NCBI RefSeq assembly: GCF_012427845.1
Contig: NZ_CP038498.1
Coordinates: 1,550,001 to 1,614,000 of the forward strand
Source of the DNA: Pectobacterium punjabense
Lineage (GTDB): Bacteria; Pseudomonadota; Gammaproteobacteria; Enterobacterales; Enterobacteriaceae
Direction of reading: 5' to 3'
Length of the DNA stretch: 64,000 nucleotides
A model generated the notes under the pieces. It did not search any database. It saw nothing but the letters and a program-made list of their open reading frames with translations, and had not been told where the DNA came from. Made by a program: the position numbers and the translations under genes. Within the stretch, counting starts at the first letter, position 1. Each line of letters begins with the position of its first letter. Below, one piece after another: positions 17,638 through 27,392 of this stretch.

Positions 17638-18888
17638 TTAGCCTCGGTATTCGATAATCGACAAACCTGCGTTGTAGTCTGTGCTGTAGATGATGCCATT
17701 GGCATCAACAAACACATCGCAAGACTGAATAATCTGCGGTCTGCCGGGGCGTTTATCGACCATTCTGGCTGGCGCAGCAGGAACCAGTGCGCCAGTTTCT
17801 TTTGGCTGATACGGATTACTGATGTCGTAAGCCCGTACCCCCGCATTTTGATAAGTGGCGAAAATCAGTGACGAACTGATGAAGCTGCCAGGCCGGTTTT
17901 CATGCAGGTTATGCGGGCCAAAGTGCGCGCCCTTTTTCACATAATCTGCCTCTTTCGGCTGTGGAAAGGTGGAGATGCTCACTGGATTACTCGGTTCACG
18001 AATATCGAACACCCAAATCAATTTCTCGCCATCTTCCTGATTATCCAACACGGCTTCATCCAACACGACTAACAGATCTCGATCCGGCAGCGGTAGCGCC
18101 GTGTGTGTACCACCGCCAAACGGTGGACTCCAGTTACGGTGGCTGATGAGCTGCGGGTTGGTACGATCGCTTACGTCCAGCAGCGTCAAGCCGCCATCGC
18201 GCCAGCTTCCGTAAGCGGTGTCGCCGCTGATGATGGCGTGGTGCAGAGCATAACGTTTACCATCCGGCCAGCTTGCGGCCTCTCCGCCTGCGGTATGCAT
18301 GCCGGGTAACCAGTAACGTCCGGCCACTTCCGGGCGCTGCGGATCGGCCAGATCGATAGTCAGAAAGATGTAGTCACTGTAGCCATCGAGCAGAGCGGAA
18401 ACATAAGCCCAGCGCCCGCCCACGTACCAGATGCGGTGAATGCCGATGCCGTCTAGCGGCAAGAAGCTGATTTCACGTGGTTTATCTGGCGTAGAGATAT
18501 CGAAAATTCGTAATCCAGCACTCCAGCTTTTTCCCTGTTGCCTGGTACTGACCGTATCGGCGACGGAACGGGTGTAGTAGACCTTTTCCTCGGCAAAGCT
18601 GGCGTCGGCAAATAAGTCGCGCGCGTTGACGACGAGTAGCAGGTCATCGTGGGTTTGCAGGTGAATATTCCAGGTGCCGGGCGGGGCAGCAATAAATCCC
18701 GCCGGCTTGGGATTCTTGGCATCGCGTACATCCACAATCGACACACCTTGTGAAACCATATGCCCGATGTAAGCGTAGCCGCGATGAACCATCACCTGCA
18801 CGCCATCGGGTCTGCCGCCCTGATCGCTGTGTCCAATCAGTCGCATATTGCGACTGTAATCGGGGGTGGGCAGAGGAGTCGATGCCAT
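17638..18888 (-). CDS. LVIVD-repeat beta-propeller protein
   Basis: 416 residues with repeated blades of the LVIVD type (GVSIVDVRDAKNPKPAG, LRIFDISTPDKPRE, LTLLDVSDRTNPQ, VRAYDISNPYQPKE). No clear signal peptide is seen at the N-terminus MASTPLPTPDYSRNM, so the location is uncertain. Function is unknown; such proteins are presumed binding or scaffold propellers. The gene begins 14 bases after the binding-protein gene at 18903-19979 on the same strand, so they form a two-gene operon and probably act on the same ligand, by inference. Confidence 0.75.
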   Translation of the reverse strand: MASTPLPTPDYSRNMRLIGHSDQGGRPDGVQVMVHRGYAYIGHMVSQGVSIVDVRDAKNPKPAGFIAAPPGTWNIHLQTHDDLLLVVNARDLFADASFAEEKVYYTRSVADTVSTRQQGKSWSAGLRIFDISTPDKPREISFLPLDGIGIHRIWYVGGRWAYVSALLDGYSDYIFLTIDLADPQRPEVAGRYWLPGMHTAGGEAASWPDGKRYALHHAIISGDTAYGSWRDGGLTLLDVSDRTNPQLISHRNWSPPFGGGTHTALPLPDRDLLVVLDEAVLDNQEDGEKLIWVFDIREPSNPVSISTFPQPKEADYVKKGAHFGPHNLHENRPGSFISSSLIFATYQNAGVRAYDISNPYQPKETGALVPAAPARMVDKRPGRPQIIQSCDVFVDANGIIYSTDYNAGLSIIEYRG

Positions 18889-18902
18889 GAATTATCTCCG
18901 TA

Positions 18903-19979
18903 TTATTTCGCCTGTTTGGCTTCCAGTGTAGCAAACCACGGTGCGATAAAATCATCCGTGTGACCCCAACCTGGGATGATTTTCGCCAATCCAGCGACGT
19001 TGACCGCACCCGGTTGGCTGGCTAACAGCGCTTGTGGAATCGCAGCGGCACGGAACTCGTAGGTTGCAGGTGTCGGTTCACCAGCTATCTTATTAGCAAC
19101 CAAACGCAGGTTCACTTTACCGATCAGTTTTGGATCGACGGCTACACTGACTTTCCACGGACTGCTCGCTTCGCGCATCAGCTGTAAATCCTGATTGGAG
19201 ATGTCGATGCTATATAGCTTAATCTCAGTCCGGCCATTTTCTTTCAAGGCTTTATAAGCGCCTTGGCTGAAGGCATCCCACGAGCCCCAGATCGCATCGA
19301 TTTTGCCTTTCGGGTATTTCGCCAGTACCGCACCGACTTTGTTGGCAGTGTCGCCCTGTACGTCAGAAGACACGGCACCAATCGATTCCAGTTCCTTGAT
19401 GCCAGGGTTGGCTTTCAGGATCTGTTGATAAGCAAGCTGGCGGCGTTCCATCGGCGGGAAGCCAGCGACCCACAGTTTGATGATATTGGCGTTGCCGTTG
19501 AAATCCTTCACCAGTTGGCCGAGCGATTCGTTAGTGAGTGAAGCATCATCCTGCTGCGTAACGGTCACGCCTGGAATCTCGCCGTTCACGGCGGTATCAA
19601 ACACGGAAACAGCAATGCCGCTGTCGACGATGCGCTTAATCAAATCGGTAGAGTAGGGATCGCGACCCTGCGACAGGATGATGCCATCATATTTCTGGCT
19701 AATCGCTTGATTCACGAAATCCTGGAAACGAGCATCGTCGCCGTTGCTCAGGAAGGTGCTGACCTTGAAGCCCAGTTTTTTGCCTTCTTCGAGTACGCCG
19801 GAAACAAACTGTGTGGTGTTGTCATCCGACCCCAGGTTGCGGATAACGGCGATGCGCACCGGACCATTATGATTGGCGATAGCGGCTGGAACGGGGGCAA
19901 TGGTGGCGTTCTGATTAGCCAGTGCCGGTAATGCGGTCAGTAAGCTCAGTGCAAGCAAGGCAGGCGTAAATTTCTTCAT
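18903..19979 (-). CDS. Periplasmic sugar-binding protein (type 1, RbsB/TorT-like), no cognate ABC genes
   Basis: 358 residues with a signal peptide (MKKFTPALLALSLLTALPALA, cleaved near 21). The fold is that of a class B (RbsB-like) solute-binding protein: VRIAVIRNLGSDDNTTQFVSGVLEEGKKLGF, DGIILSQGRDPYSTDLIKRI and AIWGSWDAFSQGAYKAL. The frame extends 4 codons upstream, but the ATG at 19979 follows GGAGCTGATA. No permease or ATPase gene is next to it: upstream on the same strand lies the end of fdoI, and downstream only the LVIVD gene. It may serve a distant transporter or a sensor. The ligand is unknown. Confidence 0.8.
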   Translation of the reverse strand: MKKFTPALLALSLLTALPALANQNATIAPVPAAIANHNGPVRIAVIRNLGSDDNTTQFVSGVLEEGKKLGFKVSTFLSNGDDARFQDFVNQAISQKYDGIILSQGRDPYSTDLIKRIVDSGIAVSVFDTAVNGEIPGVTVTQQDDASLTNESLGQLVKDFNGNANIIKLWVAGFPPMERRQLAYQQILKANPGIKELESIGAVSSDVQGDTANKVGAVLAKYPKGKIDAIWGSWDAFSQGAYKALKENGRTEIKLYSIDISNQDLQLMREASSPWKVSVAVDPKLIGKVNLRLVANKIAGEPTPATYEFRAAAIPQALLASQPGAVNVAGLAKIIPGWGHTDDFIAPWFATLEAKQAK

Positions 19980-20204
19980 TATCAGCTCCATGGCGTTTTA
20001 TAAATTGATCTTGTAGTGATGACGGTGTGTCGTGTCGATGACAGTATTGTTATGTAGTTTGCATCACTACTTTATAGCTGTCTTTATGTCTGGATGTCTA
20101 TTTAAAAATAATACTGCATCATAGCCACCGAGTGATAGCCGAGAAAGAGGGATAAGTTATGACGTTTGGATGTAAGTTATAACGATTTGTACTGACTGCG
20201 GATG

Positions 20205-20234
20205 AAAAGAAAAATGCCCGCGAGGCGGGCATTT
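20205..20234 (-). terminator. Intrinsic terminator of the fdoGHI operon
   Basis: A 10-bp stem with a 3-base loop (20212-20221/20225-20234). On the minus strand it is followed by TTTTTCTTTTC. It lies 29 bases after the fdoI stop. Confidence 0.85.
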
Positions 20235-20263
20235 GAGGAAAACAATGGAGTGAAAAGAGTGAA

Positions 20264-20899
20264 TTATTTCTTCGTTTCTTTTTCTTCCATTTCACGCGCC
20301 CAGCGCGGGTGGTGCTTACTCGCCCAGCGTTTGGAGACTTTGCCTTCAATCATGCCTTTAATCGATCCTTTAACCCAGAATGCCATGTACATGTGGATCA
20401 GGATGGCATGGATCAGCACGATGGCCGCAGCCGCGTGAATCAGAATGGCATAGCGCACGACATCAATTGGGAACAGGTGGGCAAAATAAGGACGCCACAT
20501 GATAACCCCGGTGATCAGCAGAACCAGCGTTAGCCCCATGATGCTCCAGAACATCATTTTCTGACCAGGGTTGTATTTACCCACTTGAGCGACTTCATGC
20601 TCATTGCCTTTTAACACCTCAACGATATTGAGGAACCACGGCAGATCGCGTTTCTTCGGAATGTTATGGCTAACAAAACGGAAGAACATCGGGATCAGGC
20701 AGATGACGATCAGCACGCCAAAAAATGGGTGCAGGATACGCCCCATTTGCGGCGTACCAAACGTCTGCGTCAGCCACTGTAGGGTCGGGAAGAACAAGGC
20801 AATACCAGAAAGCGCGACCAGGAAAAAGCTAATCACCACAATCCAGTGACAGATGCGATCGATAAACTTGGTACGCAAAATCATTTGTGGCTTACTCAT
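20264..20899 (-). CDS. fdoI: Formate dehydrogenase, cytochrome b556 (gamma) subunit
   Basis: Membrane subunit that passes electrons from formate oxidation to menaquinone or ubiquinone. 211 residues, as in E. coli FdoI, with four transmembrane helices. All four haem-b ligands known from FdnI are present at the same positions: His18, His57, His155 and His169. The open frame begins 23 codons earlier, but the ATG at 20899 gives the family length and overlaps the fdoH end by 8 bases. It is third in fdoGHI. Confidence 0.95.
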   Translation of the reverse strand: MSKPQMILRTKFIDRICHWIVVISFFLVALSGIALFFPTLQWLTQTFGTPQMGRILHPFFGVLIVICLIPMFFRFVSHNIPKKRDLPWFLNIVEVLKGNEHEVAQVGKYNPGQKMMFWSIMGLTLVLLITGVIMWRPYFAHLFPIDVVRYAILIHAAAAIVLIHAILIHMYMAFWVKGSIKGMIEGKVSKRWASKHHPRWAREMEEKETKK

Positions 20900-21800
20900 G
20901 TTTGTCTCCCCCTTCTTTGTCTTCTCCCTCGTGTTCATGCTCCATTTCCTCTGTGTTCGGACCCACACCGATGTAGTGGAACATTAACCCGGCGAACGTG
21001 GCGACAAAGCCTAATGCAGAGAGCGGCTTCAGAATGCCTTTCCACAGATTGACCGGCGTAGAAATCTGCGGGTCATCCGGCAGATTGTGATAAAGCGATG
21101 GTCTGTCTGCGTGGTGCAGAACATACATTACATGCGTACCGCCTACGCCCTGTGGATCATAGAGGCCCGCGTGCTCGTAACCGCGGCTTTTCAGATCGGC
21201 AATGCGCTCTTCCGCTAGATGCTTCATCTCTTCTTTCGTACCGAAACGAATAGCACCGGTTGGACAGGTTTTCACACAGGCTGGCTCTTGACCAACGCTG
21301 ACCCTGTCGACGCACAGCGTACATTTGTAGACGCGGTTATCTTCTTTATTCAGACGTGGAATATTGAACGGACAACCGGCGATGCAATAGCCACAACCGA
21401 TACAATTTTCGGATTGAAAATCGACGATACCATTGGCGTACTGAATGACTGCGCCAGCGGAAGGACAGGCTTTCAGACAGCCAGGATCGCTACAGTGCAT
21501 ACAGCCATCTTTGCGGATCAGCCATTCCAGACGATCGTTCTCTTCCACTTCGGAAAAGCGCATCAGCGTCCAGGATTTGGCACTCAGATCCGCCGGGTTA
21601 TCATAGACCCCAAGGTTATGACCGACCTCGTCACGAATGTCGTTCCACTCTGAACAAGCCACCTGACAGCCTTTGCAGCCGATACAGGTCGTGACATCGA
21701 TCAGTTTTGCCACTTCGCTTTTGTCATTACGCACATGCGGAGGCGGTGTAAAGCCGTTGGTGGCCGAACGTTTGATAATATCTTGTGATTGCATTGACAT
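20892..21800 (-). CDS. fdoH: Formate dehydrogenase, iron-sulfur (beta) subunit
   Basis: Carries electrons from the molybdenum subunit to the cytochrome through four [4Fe-4S] clusters. 302 residues. Four cysteine clusters are visible: [35 protein letters not shown] and CTLCVDRV...CVKTC. A single C-terminal membrane helix (around [18 protein letters not shown]) anchors it on the periplasmic side, and an acidic/charged tail follows. The gene starts 12 bases after fdoG and overlaps fdoI by 8. Confidence 0.96.
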   Translation of the reverse strand: MSMQSQDIIKRSATNGFTPPPHVRNDKSEVAKLIDVTTCIGCKGCQVACSEWNDIRDEVGHNLGVYDNPADLSAKSWTLMRFSEVEENDRLEWLIRKDGCMHCSDPGCLKACPSAGAVIQYANGIVDFQSENCIGCGYCIAGCPFNIPRLNKEDNRVYKCTLCVDRVSVGQEPACVKTCPTGAIRFGTKEEMKHLAEERIADLKSRGYEHAGLYDPQGVGGTHVMYVLHHADRPSLYHNLPDDPQISTPVNLWKGILKPLSALGFVATFAGLMFHYIGVGPNTEEMEHEHEGEDKEGGDKHE

Positions 21801-21812
21801 AGTTGGCTACCC

Positions 21813-24800
21813 TTACACCTTCTCTACATTAACCAAAAACGCTTTGTATTCAGGCGTTTGTGAATTAGCGTCGCCGACGCTCGGGGTGAGTGTGTTAGCC
21901 AGGAACCCTTTGCGTGTGGTTCCCTCATAGCCCCAGTGGCAGGGAATACCAACGGTTTCCACGCTGCGTCCGGCAATTTCCAGCGTTTTGATACGCTTAG
22001 TGACCACCGCTTTGGCTTTAATGTAGCCACGCTGGCAGGAGACTTTGACTTCATCACCTGCTTTAATGCCTTTGCTTTTCGCCAGATTTTCACCGATTTC
22101 AACAAATTGTTCCGGCTGTACAATGGCGTTCAGACGTGCGTGTTTTGTCCAGTGGCGGAACAATTCGGTAATCGAATACGTCGTTGCCACGTAAGGGAAG
22201 TCCTTCGCGGTACCCATGGTTTTCGCATCGCGGGCAAACAAGCGCGCGACCGGGCTGGAAATCACCGACGGATGTAGCGGGTTAGTACCGATGGGCGATT
22301 CGATCGGTTCGTAGTGCTCAGGGAATGGCCCGTCTACCAGTTTGTCTACGGAGAACAGACGCGCCAGGCCTTCCGGCAGCATGATAAACGGCCCTGTGTC
22401 TTTACCCGGCGGTACGGTCGCAGCAAAGTCAGGCACATCAATGCCTTGCCATTTCTGACCGGTCCATTCCAGTAATTTACGTTTACTGTCCCACGGTTTA
22501 CCTTGCAGGTCGGCGGAGGCGCGGTTGTAGAGAATGCGGCGGTTTTGCGGCCAGCACCATGACCAGTTTGGCGTGCAGCCCAGACCCGCGTCGGCATTGT
22601 CGCGTTTATCCATTTGGTTGCCAGCTTCCGTCCAGCTACCAGCGTAGATCCAGCAGAAGCTGGATGTGGTGCCGTCATCACGCAACTGTGAGAAGTCGGC
22701 GAGCTGCTGACCTTTTTTCAGGATCAGTTTGCCACTGTCGTCGTAAACATCGGCTAACGCCATCCCGTTGGCTTCGCGGGCAATCTCTTCCGGCGTCGGA
22801 TCTTCCGGGTCTTTATAATTCCAGTTGATGTTCATCACTGGATCGGGATAAGTGCCGCCTTCTTCTCTATACAGCTCACGCAGACGCATCAGCAGCTTAC
22901 CGAGAATTTTCCCGTCATGACGGGCTTCTCCTGGTGGCTCAGCCGCCGCCCAGTGCCATTGCAACCAGCGACCCGAGTTGGCGATAGACCCATTTTCTTC
23001 GGCAAAGCAGGACGATGGCAGACGGAAAACCTCTGTCTGAATGGACTTCGTATCCACGTCGTTGAACTCACCGTAGTTCTGCCAGAAAGTAGAGGTTTCA
23101 GTGATCAACGGATCGATGATGACCATATACTTGAGTTTGGAGAGCGCTTCGGTCGCTTTGTTCTTGTTGGAGAACGCGGCAACGGGGTTAAAGCCCTGAA
23201 CGATGTAGCCATTCATTTTGCCTTCCACCATCAGCTCGGTTTGCACCATAACGTCGTAGCTGCGATCCCACTTCGGCAACCAGTCATAACCCCAGTTATT
23301 CGAAGCCTGTGCGTTATCACCGTAGAAACTCTTCATCATGCTGATAAAGAATTTTGGCGTGTTTTTCCAATAGTTAACCTGATCGGGCAGGGCCGCGGTT
23401 GGTGTTATTTGTCCCAGATAGGTTTGCAGGTCTGGCTGTTTTTCTGACGGCAGCGGCATATACCCCGGCAGATTTATCGTTAGCAGCCCGAGGTCGGTGT
23501 ACCCTTGAATATTAGAGTGGCCGCGCAGGGCGTTGATACCACCACCCGCCATACCAATATTCCCCAGCAGAAGCTGAATCATGCCTGCGGTGCGGATGAT
23601 TTGCGCACCGTTAGTGTGGTGCGTCCAGCCCAGCGCGTACATGAAGGTTGCGGTTTTATTGGGTACGCAGGTTTCGGCCAGCGTGCGGCAAATCTCTTCA
23701 TAATCTTTGGCTGATGTCCCGCACAGAGACGTCACCATTTCCAGCGTATAGCGGGAAACGTGCTTTTTCAGCAAATTCCAGACACAGCGCGGGTGTGACA
23801 ACGTGTTATCGCGTTTAGCGAAACCGGATTCATCAAGCTCATACTGCCAACTGGATTTGTCGTATTGACGTTTTTGTTCGTCGTAACCGCTGAATAGCCC
23901 TTCATCGAAGCTGAAATCATCGCGCACGATCAAACTGGCGTTGGTGTAAGACACCACGTATTCGTGATGAATTTTATTGTTCGTAATAAGGTAGTTAACG
24001 ATGCCTAATAGAAATGCGGCGTCAGAACCTGCACGAATGGGGGCGTAGAGATCGGCTACGGCAGCAGAGCGGTTAAAGCGTGGGTCAACAACAATCAGTT
24101 TCGCATTGTTGTGCGTTTTCGCTTCAACGGCCCATTTAAAACCGACCGGGTGTGCCTCTGCTGGGTTACCGCCCATAACGATGATAACGTTGGCATTTTT
24201 GATATCAACCCAGTTGTTGGTCATTGCACCACGGCCAAATGTCGGTGCCAGTGCAGCAACGGTTGGCCCGTGACACAAACGAGCCTGACAGTCGATGGCA
24301 ACCATGCCCAGCGCGCGGGCAAATTTCTGATCGAGAATACCGGTTTCGTTGCTGGCGGCAGAAGAGCACAGCATACCGGTCGTCAGCCAGCGGTTGACGG
24401 TTTCGCCTTTCGCGTTGGTGCGTTGGAAGTTAGCGTCTCGGTCCGCTTTCATCAGACGTGCGATACGCTCAATCGCGTCGTCCCAGCTAATGCGTTGCCA
24501 TTTGTCGGAACCCGGCGCGCGGTATTCAGGGTAGAGCAGACGGTTTTCGCTATGGATGTAGTCGACCAGACCCGCACCTTTCGGGCAAAGGGAGCCACGG
24601 CTGACCGGATGGTCTGCATCACCTTCAATGTGAAAAACGGAGGGTTTTGCATTCTTTGCGCCATCACCCAGGCTATACATAAGCACACCGCAACCGACTG
24701 AGCAGTATGTACAGTTGTTACGTGTCTCTTTTGCCCGCAACAATTTGTATTGACGCACGGATGCCATTGCTTCTGTGGGTGTAAAGCCCAATACCGCGAG

Positions 24801-24860
24801 AGTGGTTCCAGCCATCCCCCCCGCGCAAACTTTAAAGAAACCTCTTCTATTGAGTTGCAT
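21813..24860 (-). CDS. fdoG: Formate dehydrogenase, molybdopterin catalytic (alpha) subunit, cysteine form
   Basis: Oxidises formate to CO2 in the periplasm with a bis-MGD molybdenum cofactor. 1015 residues. The twin-arginine signal NRRGFFK at 4-10 is followed by the [4Fe-4S] ligands Cys50, Cys53, Cys57 and Cys92. At residue 196, where E. coli FdoG and FdnG have selenocysteine, the codon is TGT (24273-24275): ARLCHGPTVAALAPTFGRG. So this is a natural cysteine variant needing no SelC/SelB. The frame is open 27 codons further upstream, but the ATG at 24860 gives the Tat signal. A ModE-type site lies 131-160 bases upstream, linking expression to molybdate supply. Confidence 0.96.
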   Translation of the reverse strand: MQLNRRGFFKVCAGGMAGTTLAVLGFTPTEAMASVRQYKLLRAKETRNNCTYCSVGCGVLMYSLGDGAKNAKPSVFHIEGDADHPVSRGSLCPKGAGLVDYIHSENRLLYPEYRAPGSDKWQRISWDDAIERIARLMKADRDANFQRTNAKGETVNRWLTTGMLCSSAASNETGILDQKFARALGMVAIDCQARLCHGPTVAALAPTFGRGAMTNNWVDIKNANVIIVMGGNPAEAHPVGFKWAVEAKTHNNAKLIVVDPRFNRSAAVADLYAPIRAGSDAAFLLGIVNYLITNNKIHHEYVVSYTNASLIVRDDFSFDEGLFSGYDEQKRQYDKSSWQYELDESGFAKRDNTLSHPRCVWNLLKKHVSRYTLEMVTSLCGTSAKDYEEICRTLAETCVPNKTATFMYALGWTHHTNGAQIIRTAGMIQLLLGNIGMAGGGINALRGHSNIQGYTDLGLLTINLPGYMPLPSEKQPDLQTYLGQITPTAALPDQVNYWKNTPKFFISMMKSFYGDNAQASNNWGYDWLPKWDRSYDVMVQTELMVEGKMNGYIVQGFNPVAAFSNKNKATEALSKLKYMVIIDPLITETSTFWQNYGEFNDVDTKSIQTEVFRLPSSCFAEENGSIANSGRWLQWHWAAAEPPGEARHDGKILGKLLMRLRELYREEGGTYPDPVMNINWNYKDPEDPTPEEIAREANGMALADVYDDSGKLILKKGQQLADFSQLRDDGTTSSFCWIYAGSWTEAGNQMDKRDNADAGLGCTPNWSWCWPQNRRILYNRASADLQGKPWDSKRKLLEWTGQKWQGIDVPDFAATVPPGKDTGPFIMLPEGLARLFSVDKLVDGPFPEHYEPIESPIGTNPLHPSVISSPVARLFARDAKTMGTAKDFPYVATTYSITELFRHWTKHARLNAIVQPEQFVEIGENLAKSKGIKAGDEVKVSCQRGYIKAKAVVTKRIKTLEIAGRSVETVGIPCHWGYEGTTRKGFLANTLTPSVGDANSQTPEYKAFLVNVEKV

Positions 24861-24990
24861 TAGTTTCCCTGTGTAATTATGTGTCATTTTTGTTGCGAGC
24901 AATTTAACAACACACAAAATGTGGGCTTTGCGCAAAATCAAAATTTAAGTATTTAAATGCCCATTACACCTACAAAGAGGTATATTTTTT

Positions 24991-25020
24991 ATTCGTTATA
25001 TATTGTAATGCATAACGAAT
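24991..25020. promoter_or_regulatory. ModE-type operator before fdoG
   Basis: Perfect inverted repeat ATTCGTTAT at 24991-24999 and ATAACGAAT at 25012-25020 with a 12-base spacer. This is the geometry and left half-site seen before modA. It lies 131-160 bases upstream of the fdoG start, a distance suited to activation rather than blockage. Binding by ModE is inferred. Confidence 0.7.
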
Positions 25021-25102
25021 TTGTTATTTCATGGTTACAAACCATGCAAGGCAACGAGGCAATTGGAGGGCGATAAACGGGTATTTGTGGTGGAATTGTT
25101 GC

Positions 25103-25129
25103 AAAAAAAGCCGGATAAGAATCCGGCTT
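25103..25129 (-). terminator. Intrinsic terminator of metG
   Basis: A 9-bp stem AAGCCGGAT / ATCCGGCTT with a 4-base loop; on the minus strand it ends in a run of T. It begins 11 bases after the metG stop. Confidence 0.9.
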
Positions 25130-25139
25130 GATGTGGTGG

Positions 25140-27170
25140 TTATTTGACCTGCATACCAGGCTGAGCGCCGCTGTCTGGACTCAGTAGGAAGATATCTTTC
25201 CCGCCGGGACCGGCTGCCATCACCATACCTTCCGATATGCCGAAGCGCATTTTACGCGGAGCCAGATTGGCGACCATCACGGTCAAGCGGCCTTCCAGCT
25301 TAACCGGATCGGGATAAGCCTCACGAATGCCGGAGAAGACCTGACGCGTTTCGCCGCCCAGATCCAACGTAAGACGCAATAGCTTGTCAGAACCTTCAAC
25401 AAGCTCAGCTTGCTTAATGAGTGCAATACGCATATCGACTTTGGCAAAATCGTCGAAGTTAATGGTGTCCTGCACCGGATTATCTGCCAACGGACCGGAC
25501 ACGGTTTTCTGCGCGGTGACCATGTCTTCTTTAGAGGCATCAACCATTGCGCTGACTTTATCCAGATCGATGCGATTAAACAGCGCTTTAAATGGATTGA
25601 CCTGATGGCTCAGCAGCGGGGTGGCGATCGCATCCCAGCTCAGTTCCGTGTTCAAAAACGCTTCTGTTCGTTCTGCGAGAGAAGGCAGGACCGGCTTCAG
25701 ATACGTCATCAATACGCGGAACAGGTTAATGCCCATTGAACAAATGGCCTGTAGGTCTGCATCCCGACCTTCCACTTTCGCCACCACCCACGGTGCTTGT
25801 TCGTCAACATAGCGGTTGGCGATATCCGCCAGTGCCATGATCTCACGAATAGCACGCCCAGATTCACGGCTGCTGTAGGCTTCCGCAATACTGGCTGCCG
25901 CGTCGGTGAAGGTTTTGTACAGATCGGGATCGGCCAGTTTGTCCGCCAGTTTGCCGTCAAAGCGTTTACTGATGAAACCCGCATTACGCGATGCCAGGTT
26001 CACGACTTTGTTCACGATGTCCGCGTTCACGCGCTGGACGAAATCTTCCAGATTGAGGTCGATGTCATCAATGCGAGAAGACAATTTTGCTGCGTAGTAA
26101 TAGCGCAGGCAATCGGCATCCAAATGTTGCAGGTACGTGCCCGCTTTAATGAAGGTACCGCGTGATTTAGACATCTTGGCGCCGTTTACTGTGACATAGC
26201 CGTGTACGAACAGGTTCGTCGGCTTACGGAAACCGCTGCCTTCCAGCATCGCTGGCCAAAACAGGCTGTGGAAATAAACGATGTCTTTACCGATAAAGTG
26301 GTACAAATCCGCATCTGAGTCTTTTTTCCAGAAATCATCAAAACTCAGATCGCCACGTTTGTCGCACAGGTTCTTGAACGAGCCCATGTAGCCGATTGGC
26401 GCATCCAGCCAGACGTAAAAATATTTGCCCGGTGCATCAGGGATTTCAAAACCGAAATACGGCGCATCGCGGGTAATGTCCCACTGTTGCAGGCCCGAAT
26501 CGAACCATTCTTGCATCTTGTTGGCAACCTGCTCTTGCAATGCGCCAGAACGTGTCCAGGCTTGCAGCATGTCGCTGAACGCAGGCAGATCGAAGAAGAA
26601 GTGTTCTGTTTCACGCATTTCTGGCGTGGCACCAGACACCACAGATTTTGGTTCGATCAGCTCTGTTGGGCTGTAGGTCGCACCACAGACTTCGCAGTTA
26701 TCGCCGTATTGGTCGGCTGCCTTACATTTCGGGCAGGTGCCTTTGACGAAACGATCCGGCAGGAACATGCCTTTCTCTGGATCGTATAACTGAGAAATGG
26801 TGCGATTTTTAATAAAGCCGTTCTCTTTCAGCCGACCATAAATCAGACCTGACAGCTCGCGGTTCTCTTCGCTGTGCGTAGAGTGGTAGTTGTCATAGCT
26901 GATATTGAAACCGGCAAAGTCCTGCTGATGCTCCTGACTCATTGCCGCAATCATCTGTTCCGGCGCAATCCCCATCTGCTGTGCTTTCAGCATGATTGGC
27001 GTGCCGTGGGCGTCGTCCGCACAGATAAAGTGAACCTGGTTGCCGCGCATTCGCTGGTAACGAACCCAAATATCAGCCTGAACGTGTTCAAGCATATGAC
27101 CGAGGTGGATTGAACCATTAGCGTAAGGCAGCGCGCACGTTACCAGAATTTTCTTTGCGACTTGAGTCAT
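25140..27170 (-). CDS. metG: Methionyl-tRNA synthetase
   Basis: Charges tRNA-Met. 676 residues (677 in E. coli). Class I motifs: HLGH at 22-25 and KMSKS at 332-336. A zinc-binding knuckle [17 protein letters not shown] lies in the connective domain, and a C-terminal Trbp111-like domain (about 575-676) gives dimerisation. The open frame runs 82 codons further upstream, but that part overlaps the promoter region and has no counterpart; the ATG at 27170 gives [19 protein letters not shown] as in E. coli. Divergent from apbC, the usual enterobacterial arrangement. Confidence 0.98.
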   Translation of the reverse strand: MTQVAKKILVTCALPYANGSIHLGHMLEHVQADIWVRYQRMRGNQVHFICADDAHGTPIMLKAQQMGIAPEQMIAAMSQEHQQDFAGFNISYDNYHSTHSEENRELSGLIYGRLKENGFIKNRTISQLYDPEKGMFLPDRFVKGTCPKCKAADQYGDNCEVCGATYSPTELIEPKSVVSGATPEMRETEHFFFDLPAFSDMLQAWTRSGALQEQVANKMQEWFDSGLQQWDITRDAPYFGFEIPDAPGKYFYVWLDAPIGYMGSFKNLCDKRGDLSFDDFWKKDSDADLYHFIGKDIVYFHSLFWPAMLEGSGFRKPTNLFVHGYVTVNGAKMSKSRGTFIKAGTYLQHLDADCLRYYYAAKLSSRIDDIDLNLEDFVQRVNADIVNKVVNLASRNAGFISKRFDGKLADKLADPDLYKTFTDAAASIAEAYSSRESGRAIREIMALADIANRYVDEQAPWVVAKVEGRDADLQAICSMGINLFRVLMTYLKPVLPSLAERTEAFLNTELSWDAIATPLLSHQVNPFKALFNRIDLDKVSAMVDASKEDMVTAQKTVSGPLADNPVQDTINFDDFAKVDMRIALIKQAELVEGSDKLLRLTLDLGGETRQVFSGIREAYPDPVKLEGRLTVMVANLAPRKMRFGISEGMVMAAGPGGKDIFLLSPDSGAQPGMQVK

Positions 27171-27392
27171 GAGGAACTTGCTTTCTTTTGTGAATAGAGG
27201 GAGATCGATGTTAACCGATAGCGCCTTACTGCGTAAACCGCTGGCGTGAGTAAAAACGACAGGAAACCACATGGCAGATTCTATTTTGCGTAGCGTTTCC
27301 ACGTTTTTGATGCCGAAGGGCGTCAGGCTTCCCTCGCTCTGGTATGCTATACAGGTCTCAAGGGTCAAATATGAGAATTTCAAGGAGCCGGA

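Noticed and set aside
22917..23447. 176-codon plus-strand frame inside fdoG
   Set aside because: Antisense shadow of the catalytic subunit, with no recognisable domain.
24273..24275. Selenocysteine in FdoG
   Set aside because: The codon is TGT, not TGA, and the frame is open without recoding.
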